Shown in pieces: positions 1 through 5,990 of a DNA stretch of 8,980 bases (positions are counted from its first letter, which is position 1; every line of letters starts with the position of its first letter). The notes under the pieces were generated by a model. It searched no databases, was not told where the DNA came from, and saw only the letters and a list, made by a program, of their open reading frames with translations. The translations under genes were made by a program, and so were the position numbers. The stretch comes from an uncultured Chromatiaceae bacterium (GTDB lineage Bacteria; Pseudomonadota; Gammaproteobacteria; Enterobacterales; Alteromonadaceae). The DNA lies in the NCBI GenBank assembly GCA_946481195.1, contig CAMLNG010000126.1:1-8980 (forward strand). The letters run 5' to 3'.

Positions 1-23
1 ATTTTACCTGTCTGCGGCTTTGG

Positions 24-50
24 GTCGCCGTGGCACTGCAACACGGCGAC
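24..50. terminator. Hairpin downstream of the EAL-HDOD gene
   Basis: GTCGCCGTG (24-32) is the exact reverse complement of CACGGCGAC (42-50), giving a 9-bp stem with a 9-base loop, 3 bases after the stop of the EAL-HDOD gene. On the minus strand the following bases are CCAAAGCCGC, with no U-tract. On the plus strand ACATTATATTT follows, so it might serve a convergent gene beyond the left edge. The role is not decided by the sequence. Confidence 0.42.
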
Positions 51-53
51 ACA

Positions 54-1280
54 TTATATTTCGTCTCCTAACACCCGCATTTGTTCATTCGCCCATTGCA
101 CGGCTTCATGATATTTATCGGGCAGCACTTTTGGCTCTAGTTTTAGTTTTGCAATGGCATCATTGGATTGTTGCCATTCTGCGCGTTCATAACATTTGAC
201 CAGGTTCAGATATTCGCTCAGTAAGCCTGGTTCACCAATTAAAGCGTCTTTAATATCTTTTGCCAGAGGTAATTTAGTCAACACAGAGGACATCGGCTCA
301 TCCAGGATAGCGTCCATCAATGACATCATTCCGGTTAAAAAGGCTTTGGCGGTATCCGTCTGACGGTGCAAAGTGGCGATGCCTTCAGCAAACTTGGCCC
401 GGGTCATGGCAAGTCGCATCAGCTCTGCCGGTTTTTCACTGGAGACCTGCGCCGTAAACAGCACCGACAAGAACTTTTTCAATTCCAGCTGGCCGAGTAC
501 CACTAAAGCTTGTTTGATGGTCTCAATCTCTGAACGCCGCTTAAAGACAGCACTGTTGGAATAGCGCAGCAGCTTGTACGACAGGTTGACGTCGCGCTCA
601 AAGATGCTGGTAATCTGGGCTAAATCCATCTCTGACTTGGACGTTTCATACAACAATTCGGCCAGTGTCATTTGAGCAGGGGATAGTGCCTTGCTTTGCA
701 GCATTTCCGGTTTCGAGAAGAAATAACCCTGAAAATAGCTGAATCCCATATCCAGAGCGTTCTGGAATTCGGCGTTCGTTTCGACTTTTTCCGCCAGTAA
801 CTTGATATTCGGAAAAGGGGTGACTGCCTGCAAAATCTGCTGAATAGTGTCAGCATCGGTACTACGAAAATCGATTTTTATGATATCGATAAATGGGTAA
901 AAATGCCGCCAGACCGGCTGATGGATATAGTCATCCAGCGCAATCACGTAGCCTTGTTCTTTTAATTGTTGCACTTCGGCCAATAACCTTTTGCCGGGTT
1001 GCACCGTCTCCAGGATCTCGACGACCACCTGTTCCCGTGGCAGCATACTGGGAAATTTTTTCAGCAGGGTTTCGAGGGTGAAATTTATAAAACCTGGCTT
1101 ATCACCTAAAAAGTCGTCCAGACCAAAATTAAACTGACTGCCGGCAATCATCTTCGACGTCGCTTCGTCGCCATCGATATCCGGAAAGACATTCGCCAGG
1201 CCGTCACGAAACAATAACTCGTAGGCGTACAGGTTTTTTTCCCGATCTAGGATAGGCTGGCGGGCGGCGTAAAAGTACAT
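54..1280 (-). CDS. EAL and HDOD domain signalling protein (YuxH-like)
   Basis: This 408-residue cytoplasmic protein has an N-terminal EAL domain (about 1-195), the cyclic-di-GMP phosphodiesterase fold, and a C-terminal HDOD domain (about 200-395), common in signalling proteins. Recognisable EAL positions are ELLFR (E21, L23, R25) in place of EALxR, N66 in FINF, E88 in VVVEIL, D116-D117 in IALDDY, K135 in IIKID, E164 in AEKVET and Q184 in FQGYFFSKP. Most residues for metal and substrate binding are present, but the loop after DD reads YIHQPVW instead of FGTGYSS, so activity may be weak or absent. The HDOD part includes LAQITSIFERDVNLSYKLLR and FLTGMMSLMDAIL. The start at 1280 (MYFYAARQPILDR) matches the family's usual beginning. 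ATG at 1301 has a closer AGGGAG (3 bases away) and would add seven residues, so the start is not settled. A weak promoter-like pair (CCGACA, TATTAG near 1342-1347) lies upstream. Gene length is normal. Confidence 0.93.
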   Translation of the reverse strand: MYFYAARQPILDREKNLYAYELLFRDGLANVFPDIDGDEATSKMIAGSQFNFGLDDFLGDKPGFINFTLETLLKKFPSMLPREQVVVEILETVQPGKRLLAEVQQLKEQGYVIALDDYIHQPVWRHFYPFIDIIKIDFRSTDADTIQQILQAVTPFPNIKLLAEKVETNAEFQNALDMGFSYFQGYFFSKPEMLQSKALSPAQMTLAELLYETSKSEMDLAQITSIFERDVNLSYKLLRYSNSAVFKRRSEIETIKQALVVLGQLELKKFLSVLFTAQVSSEKPAELMRLAMTRAKFAEGIATLHRQTDTAKAFLTGMMSLMDAILDEPMSSVLTKLPLAKDIKDALIGEPGLLSEYLNLVKCYERAEWQQSNDAIAKLKLEPKVLPDKYHEAVQWANEQMRVLGDEI

Positions 1281-1374
1281 AACTGCTTGTGTCCTCGGCA
1301 TTTGCTCCCTGAGCAATGTAGCAAAGAACCACAAGGGCTGGCTAATAAAATTTGTGGCTTTTTGTCGGAGAGAA

Positions 1375-1401
1375 AGTGCTCAGTCCAATCGACTGAGCAC
1401 T
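1375..1401 (-). terminator. Rho-independent terminator of putP
   Basis: AGTGCTCAGTC (1375-1385) pairs perfectly with GACTGAGCACT (1391-1401) around a 5-base loop. On the transcribed strand the stem begins 7 bases after the putP stop and is followed by UUCUCUCC, a short pyrimidine and U-rich tail. The tail is interrupted by cytosines, so efficiency is uncertain, but stem length and position favour a terminator. Confidence 0.68.
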
Positions 1402-1408
1402 GCGGGAT

Positions 1409-2899
1409 TTAACCGGCCAGCTGCTTTTCCAGCTCGCTGAAATGCTGGTTCACGACAGGGTCTGGCGCTTTGGTCAGTAAACTAACCAGAACGACGGCCA
1501 GAGCGGCAAAGAAGACTCCCGGTACCATCGCATACAGATAGTCATTGAGTTGTTGCCCCTGAATTTGCAGCGGGCTGAACACCCAGAACAGCACTGTGCC
1601 GGCACCGACGACCATGCCAGCGAGCGCGCCCGCCGTGGTCATCCGGCGCCAGTACAGGCTAATCAGAATTACCGGGCCAAAGGCTGCGCCAAAACCTGCC
1701 CAGGCATTACCGACCAAATCCAGAATCGAGCTGCTGCGATCCAATGCGATAGCGATAGCCACTACTGCAACCAGTAACACAGACAAACGACCTACGAGTA
1801 CCTGAGTTTTGTCCGAAGCTTGCTGATTTAAAAAGGTTTTGTAGAAATCCTGCGTCAAAGCACTTGATGTCACCAATAACTGACTGGAAATGGTGCTCAT
1901 CACTGCAGCCAATAGAGCGGCCAGCAAAAAGCCGGTAATAAAGGGATGAAACAGCACCTGCGACAACATGATAAAAATAGTTTCGGGGTCCTGTAACGGC
2001 TGTTTGGTCTGATGTACATAAGCAATACCGATAAAACCGGTAGCCACAGCGCCCATTAAAGAGATAATCATCCAGGACATGCCAACGCGGCGTGCCACCG
2101 GGAAATCTTTTACAGAACGGATCGCCATAAACCGCACGATGATATGTGGTTGGCCAAAATAACCAAAACCCCAGGCGAGCAGAGACACGATTCCCAAGGC
2201 GCTGGTGCCGGTGAACAAGTCCAGATGGTTTGGATTGAGCGATTCCACAATAGTTAAAGTGGTACCGACATCGCCCACAACGTTTAAAGCCACCAGAGGC
2301 ACTATCACCAGCGCCAGAAACATAATGATGCCCTGAACGAAGTCAGTCATGCTGACTGCCAGAAAACCACCGAGCAGGGTATAGGCAATCACCACAGAAA
2401 CTGTCAGCGCCAACCCATAAAAATAATCCAGCTGGAATACACTTTCGAATAACTTGCCACCGGCTACGACGCCAGAGGCGGTATAAAGTGTAAAAAACAC
2501 CACGATCACTAACGCAGAAATCAGCCTTAACACCCGGGTTTTGTCAGCAAATCTGTGTTCAAAATAGTCAGGTAAGGTAATAGAGTCGTTGGCGATTTCG
2601 GTGTAAAGGCGAAAGCGCGGCGCTAAAAACAGATAGTTCGCCCAGGCGCCCAATATCAGACCAACAGCCAGCCAGATTTGTGAGATCCCAGCTGCGTACA
2701 ACGCGCCGGGTAAACCCATTAACAGCCAACCACTCATATCTGAGGCGCCGGCAGACAATGCGGTGATACCGGGGCCGAGTTTTCGCCCGCCAAGCATGTA
2801 TTCGGACAAATTGCTGCTGGACTGCCGATAGGCGTAAAGTCCAATAGCGAGCATTGCGACAAAATAGATCGCAAGCGCAAGGATGGTACCTGTTTCCAC
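1409..2899 (-). CDS. putP: Sodium/proline symporter PutP
   Basis: This 496-residue inner-membrane protein imports L-proline together with Na+, for use as carbon and nitrogen source or osmoprotectant. It is a member of the sodium:solute symporter (SSS) family, with about 13 hydrophobic helices over the whole length. From memory, much of the sequence matches E. coli PutP. Matching stretches include LSAGASDMSGWLLMGLPGA (48-66), which holds the Na+-site D54 and S56 (D55 and S57 in E. coli). Others are SGVVAGGKLFES (142-153), GWGFGYFGQPHIIVRFMA-like residues around 243-259, and AAVMSTISSQLLVTSSALT (331-349), whose S335 and T336 correspond to the second part of the Na+ site. WAGFGAAFGPVIL also matches. 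The length is normal and all these motifs are intact. The start is GTG with a GAGG site 7 bases upstream. It is preceded by a 156-base gap and followed by its own hairpin, so it is probably a separate unit. No putA is visible here. Confidence 0.95.
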   Translation of the reverse strand: METGTILALAIYFVAMLAIGLYAYRQSSSNLSEYMLGGRKLGPGITALSAGASDMSGWLLMGLPGALYAAGISQIWLAVGLILGAWANYLFLAPRFRLYTEIANDSITLPDYFEHRFADKTRVLRLISALVIVVFFTLYTASGVVAGGKLFESVFQLDYFYGLALTVSVVIAYTLLGGFLAVSMTDFVQGIIMFLALVIVPLVALNVVGDVGTTLTIVESLNPNHLDLFTGTSALGIVSLLAWGFGYFGQPHIIVRFMAIRSVKDFPVARRVGMSWMIISLMGAVATGFIGIAYVHQTKQPLQDPETIFIMLSQVLFHPFITGFLLAALLAAVMSTISSQLLVTSSALTQDFYKTFLNQQASDKTQVLVGRLSVLLVAVVAIAIALDRSSSILDLVGNAWAGFGAAFGPVILISLYWRRMTTAGALAGMVVGAGTVLFWVFSPLQIQGQQLNDYLYAMVPGVFFAALAVVLVSLLTKAPDPVVNQHFSELEKQLAG

Positions 2900-2906
2900 T
2901 GAAATT

Positions 2907-2910
2907 CCTC
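2907..2910 (-). promoter_or_regulatory. Ribosome binding site of putP, supporting a GTG start
   Basis: The minus strand reads GAGGAATTTCAGTGGAAAC. GAGG at 2910-2907 is 7 bases before the GTG at 2899-2897. No in-frame ATG lies nearby that would keep the family N-terminus, so GTG is the likely initiation codon. Confidence 0.7.
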
Positions 2911-2957
2911 GACCTGTTGTTTATTGTTATGGTGCCGTTGCGGTTTGTGCAAAGTAG

Positions 2958-2984
2958 GGCAGCGCCGCAAATAATGGCGCCGCC
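2958..2984 (-). terminator. GC-rich hairpin between the DUF3379 gene and putP
   Basis: In the transcript, GGCGGCGCC (2984-2976) can pair with GGCGCUGCC (2966-2958) as 9 pairs including one G-U, around a 9-base loop (AUUAUUUGC). It lies 71 bases after the DUF3379 stop and 58 bases before the putP start. The bases after it (CUACUUUGC) are not a U-tract, so termination would be weak. It could instead belong to the putP leader. The remaining intergenic bases (2900-3055) show no convincing promoter match. Confidence 0.4.
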
Positions 2985-3055
2985 ATGCTAACAATAGTCG
3001 ATGCGCAGAACCAGCTGTTTTCTGTGAACTGCCGGTTGGCTGCTACCAGTGACGG

Positions 3056-3766
3056 TCAAATGTTAAAACGAAGTGACTTTTCCAGCATACTGCTGGTCGC
3101 CGCCAGTAATTGTGGTTGCTCTGCCACTAACACCAGTTTGTGCTGTTGTCGTGCTACTGCTTGACCAAAAAAACGCGCATCGGCGAACTGCATGGGTTTA
3201 ATCTTTGCTTGTTCGATAACACCTGGCAGCCCGGTATCCGGTACGACAAACAAGGTGACAGCCTCGCCATCGATGTCCAGCACCAGATGTAAAGAGCGGA
3301 CACCTTCAAAGTCACAGAAGCGGGCATAACGGACCGGCACCGGGAAATCGGCGCTGATACCAAGCTGGCTGAACATCGGGCTCAGATCGGCCGGGCTTAA
3401 CAGTGTCTCAGCACGCAGCGCCGCCATCTCATGATAGACGTGCGACAGTGCATGTTGACCAAGGTCGGCCGGTCCATTTTGCAGCGGCTGTTGCCAATAC
3501 AAGACAGAGACAAGCAGTGCGGCCGCCGTCGCATAAGGTAAAGGTTTTTGGTACCAGCGCTTTGGCACGGGCAGCATGCGCTGATTTAACAAGACCCGCT
3601 CAGTCAGTTGCGGCGGCACCTCAATAGCTAATTGAGTGCGTAAACTATCGTCGAGCCTTTGTAATTCCTGCTGTAGCTGCTGCAGCTGCGGTTGGTCCTG
3701 TAAGGCTTCAGCGCTGACACTGTTTGGGTCTTCAAATAAAGCCCGGCGTAATGAAAGATTATCCAT
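3056..3766 (-). CDS. DUF3379 single-pass membrane protein, probable anti-sigma factor
   Basis: This 236-residue protein belongs by sequence feel to DUF3379, found beside ECF sigma factors in Shewanella and relatives. Residues 1-70 form a charged, helical cytoplasmic part (LRRALFEDPNSVSAEAL, then LQQLQQELQRLDDSLRTQL and VPPQLTERVLLNQRM). One transmembrane helix lies at about 77-91, flanked by KRWYQKP. The rest (about 92-236) is periplasmic and contains HALSHVYHE (105-113) and the conserved-looking core RFCDFEGVRSLHLVLDIDG (149-167) followed by LFVVPD (172-177). This topology, with a sigma-facing N-terminus and a periplasmic sensor, fits a membrane anti-sigma factor. No HxxxCxxC zinc anti-sigma motif is visible; C151 is the only cysteine, so binding must use another fold. 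The anti-sigma role is inferred from topology and from the 8-base overlap with the sigma gene. The signal it senses is unknown. Confidence 0.82.
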   Translation of the reverse strand: MDNLSLRRALFEDPNSVSAEALQDQPQLQQLQQELQRLDDSLRTQLAIEVPPQLTERVLLNQRMLPVPKRWYQKPLPYATAAALLVSVLYWQQPLQNGPADLGQHALSHVYHEMAALRAETLLSPADLSPMFSQLGISADFPVPVRYARFCDFEGVRSLHLVLDIDGEAVTLFVVPDTGLPGVIEQAKIKPMQFADARFFGQAVARQQHKLVLVAEQPQLLAATSSMLEKSLRFNI

Positions 3767-4268
3767 GGGATGGTACTCCTGCGGCCTCAGGTTGTAGTCT
3801 GGCGCGTAGCTGGGCGCGGCCGCGAAATAGTCGGGTATTGACAGTGTTCAGATTCAGCTGCAGCACAGTGGCGATTTCATCGCCGGTCATGCCAAGTAAC
3901 AATTGCATGACCAGGGGTTCGCGGTAATCCTGCGGTAGTTCTAAGATAAGCCGATGCAGACGATCGGTTGCTACGCCGTGCTCCGGCGATTGATGCGGAT
4001 CTTCAATGCTGTCCTGTTCGACGTCGCTGTATTCGAACTGTTTGCGTTCAAAACGCCTGGCGTTTTCGTGGCGCAGAATGGTCAAGAGCCAGGCCTTCGC
4101 GGCCTGCGCTTCCTGTAGCTGTGCCAGATTTTTCCAGGCCCGCAGCAGGGTATCCTGTACTAAATCTTCGGCGATACTTTTAGAGCGGCTGAGCCAGTAG
4201 GCGTAGCGATAAAGGTCCGGTGTGTAAGTCCGGACTAACGCTTCATAGCGTTGTTGTGCGTTACTCAT
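3759..4268 (-). CDS. ECF-type RNA polymerase sigma-70 factor
   Basis: This 169-residue protein has the two-domain layout of extracytoplasmic-function sigma factors, and it would direct core RNA polymerase to a small regulon. Region 2 spans about residues 8-76, with the core-binding phrase AEDLVQDTLLRAWKNL (33-48) and the -10-recognition part KAWLLTILRHENARRFERKQ (58-77). An acidic linker follows (about 80-100). Region 4 spans about 103-158, with the -35-binding helix-turn-helix MTGDEIATVLQLNLNTVNTR and then LFRGRAQLRARL. Sigma region 1 and region 3 are absent, as expected for ECF factors. The start MSNAQQRYEALV is chosen by the GGAG site. The stop overlaps the start of the next gene by 8 bases (ATGGATAA), the usual arrangement of a sigma factor with its anti-sigma partner. 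Its target promoters are unknown. The position behind the Bat operon suggests, but does not prove, that it responds to envelope conditions. Confidence 0.92.
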   Translation of the reverse strand: MSNAQQRYEALVRTYTPDLYRYAYWLSRSKSIAEDLVQDTLLRAWKNLAQLQEAQAAKAWLLTILRHENARRFERKQFEYSDVEQDSIEDPHQSPEHGVATDRLHRLILELPQDYREPLVMQLLLGMTGDEIATVLQLNLNTVNTRLFRGRAQLRARLQPEAAGVPSHG

Positions 4269-4273
4269 TTGCA

Positions 4274-4277
4274 CTCC
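4274..4277 (-). promoter_or_regulatory. Ribosome binding site of the sigma-factor gene
   Basis: The minus strand reads CGGAGTGCAAATGAGT; GGAG at 4277-4274 sits 5 bases before the ATG at 4268. It supports this start over an in-frame upstream ATG at 4337, whose extra 23 residues would be translated from the batD-proximal hairpin and resemble nothing. Confidence 0.65.
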
Positions 4278-4304
4278 GCAAAATCTGACATCACAACAAA
4301 GACC

Positions 4305-4335
4305 GGCTGGCCTGCGTTTTTTGTGCAGGCCAGCC
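4305..4335 (-). terminator. Perfect 11-bp hairpin after batD (weak terminator, attenuator or mRNA-stability element)
   Basis: GGCTGGCCTGC (4305-4315) is exactly complementary to GCAGGCCAGCC (4325-4335), with a 9-base loop that reads ACAAAAAAC on the transcribed strand. The stem starts 8 bases after the batD stop and ends 36 bases before the sigma-factor ATG. The stem is strong, but the RNA after it reads GGUCUUUGUUGUG, without a proper U-tract. Full termination is therefore doubtful. Partial termination, or protection of the upstream mRNA end, is as likely. Confidence 0.55.
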
Positions 4336-4343
4336 AAAATAAT

Positions 4344-5990
4344 TCAGCGGTTAGGATAAAGCGGTGCCAGGCCTGCCGGCTGGCGGGCCGGCTGATGCTG
4401 AAAATGGGCCCAGGCTTCGAGTAAGCCGTGACCTTGCCAGGTTTTACCTGCTGCCTGATAACCCTGATAGCTCAACTGCTGAATTTGTGATTTTAATGCT
4501 CCATCCGGCAGATGCGGCAGAATGTCTGACAGCGTGGCGATTTGCGGGTCAATTAGCTGCTGGGCCCAGCGCAGCAGTTGTTCCCGGGCTTGCACCGCGT
4601 CATGCTGCTGACAGGCTTGTTTGAGCTTGCGGGCATTAAAGCGCACGGCAGAGTCGGCAACCGGCATCGCTACTGCTGGCGGGCGTTGATACCACTGCTG
4701 CAGCAACCACATTGCAACTGTCGCTAACCACAACACCAGCAACAGCCAGCTGCTGTAGCTGAAATACCAGTCTGACACCGGTTCTGCGGGCACAGGAACT
4801 ACGCCTGGCTCCGGCACTGCCGTGTCATTGTGTTCTGGTTGCTGCGGATTGGGGCTGACCTGTAAAGTCACGGCCGGTAATACCGCAACATCCGGTTGAT
4901 TGGTTTTGGTATTCCACCAGTGGACCTGAACTTCCGGCATGGTCAGAGTCCCGCTTTTATCGGCGATAATGGCGTAGCTGAACACCTTTTGCGCCACGAT
5001 GCGGCCTTTGCGTTCGGCTTTGTGGCTTTGTGGCTGTTCCGGGTAAATTTTTGCGCCGTTGACTGTGCCAAGTGGCAGGTCCGGCAGTTGATGGTCGGCC
5101 AAATCTAATGCCGTTAACGTGATAGTGCGGGTGACAGGTTCACCCTGTACCAGCTGTTGTGCTGACGGCGACCATTCTTCGGTCAGTGCGACTAACTCTG
5201 ATGGCAGCCAATGGTGCTGCTGGCCGTCGGGGATAGCACTCACGCTCAGCGTCAGTGGCTTGCCTTCTGCAGACACTGCCTTGGTGCGGGCGAAATAGTC
5301 ATAACGTGAATTATCCCGGTCGATCATTTCACCGTTAAAAAACGGCGCACTCAGGGTTAAATTGCCACTTTTTTGCGGTACTACACTATAACGGCGGGTG
5401 ATGGTCTGGTAGCGTTCACCGTTGACGATTTCGCTGTTTTCGACATCTTTGCCGACTTGCTCCACTTCAGCCCCGTTAAGCTCCGGCTGGCTTAAGTTGC
5501 CGCGTTGCAGTTCGCCTTTAAAGTAGATTTTGATTTCGTAATACAGCATCTGCTGCACGTGAACTGCTGCATGGCTGAAACTGTTTTCCAGGAAAAGTTC
5601 CGCGCCCTTGCCGCTGCTTTGGCTCGCCGGTTGGACTTCTATACTGATGGGGTTGCTACTGACGCTGCCAACCGTAAAAGCCGGAATAGTCAAAGTGCCG
5701 GTCCGGCGCGGAAATAAACTCAGTTGCCAGGCTGTACTCTGACTGGACTGACCGTTAATGATTTGCATGCTTTGGCTGACAGAAGGGCCGGAGACACGAA
5801 AATCGCTTTCCAGCACGGCGAAATCCAACAGACCAGCATCGACTTTCTCGTCAAGCACCAGTTGAAGCACAATAGCTTCCCCATACATCGCCGGGTTTTT
5901 ATCAACGCTGGCCTTTAGTTGTGTCGCAGCTTGTGCCTGCCACAGCAGACTCAGGCCAACCAACAGCAGGCGGGAATACCATTTTACCAT
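4344..5990 (-). CDS. batD: BatD family protein (oxygen-tolerance domain)
   Basis: This 548-residue protein is the BatD component of the Bat operon. It begins with a signal peptide (MVKWYSRLLLVGLSLLWQAQA, hydrophobic core about 8-17, probable cleavage after AQA near residue 21). A long periplasmic part rich in beta-strands follows (about 22-405), with repeated Ig-like units. Each unit ends in a hallmark phrase: RRTGTLTIPAFTVG (about 95-108), VPQKSGNLTLSAPFFNG (about 204-220) and IADKSGTLTMPEVQVHWWN (about 342-360). A Pro-rich linker (about 380-405), one transmembrane helix (about 413-430) and a short cytoplasmic helical domain (about 448-535) complete it. This order is the full family architecture and the length is normal. 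Nothing enzymatic is visible; BatD is presumed to be a scaffold for the VWA proteins. The ATG lies inside the last codons of the upstream gene (7-base overlap). It is the last gene of the Bat set before a hairpin. Confidence 0.93.
   Translation of the reverse strand: MVKWYSRLLLVGLSLLWQAQAATQLKASVDKNPAMYGEAIVLQLVLDEKVDAGLLDFAVLESDFRVSGPSVSQSMQIINGQSSQSTAWQLSLFPRRTGTLTIPAFTVGSVSSNPISIEVQPASQSSGKGAELFLENSFSHAAVHVQQMLYYEIKIYFKGELQRGNLSQPELNGAEVEQVGKDVENSEIVNGERYQTITRRYSVVPQKSGNLTLSAPFFNGEMIDRDNSRYDYFARTKAVSAEGKPLTLSVSAIPDGQQHHWLPSELVALTEEWSPSAQQLVQGEPVTRTITLTALDLADHQLPDLPLGTVNGAKIYPEQPQSHKAERKGRIVAQKVFSYAIIADKSGTLTMPEVQVHWWNTKTNQPDVAVLPAVTLQVSPNPQQPEHNDTAVPEPGVVPVPAEPVSDWYFSYSSWLLLVLWLATVAMWLLQQWYQRPPAVAMPVADSAVRFNARKLKQACQQHDAVQAREQLLRWAQQLIDPQIATLSDILPHLPDGALKSQIQQLSYQGYQAAGKTWQGHGLLEAWAHFQHQPARQPAGLAPLYPNR

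Noticed and set aside
1281..1334. Longer form of the EAL-HDOD protein from a TTG at 1334
   Set aside because: No ribosome binding site precedes it and family members begin near the MYFYAARQPIL segment; the ATG at 1301 remains a possible alternative.
2734..2994. Minus-strand open frame of 86 codons at the putP start
   Set aside because: It overlaps putP out of frame for most of its length and has no recognisable motif or ribosome binding site.
4269..4337. N-terminal extension of the sigma factor by 23 residues
   Set aside because: It covers the inverted repeat after batD, and is Cys- and Arg-rich unlike the family; a good GGAG precedes the shorter start.
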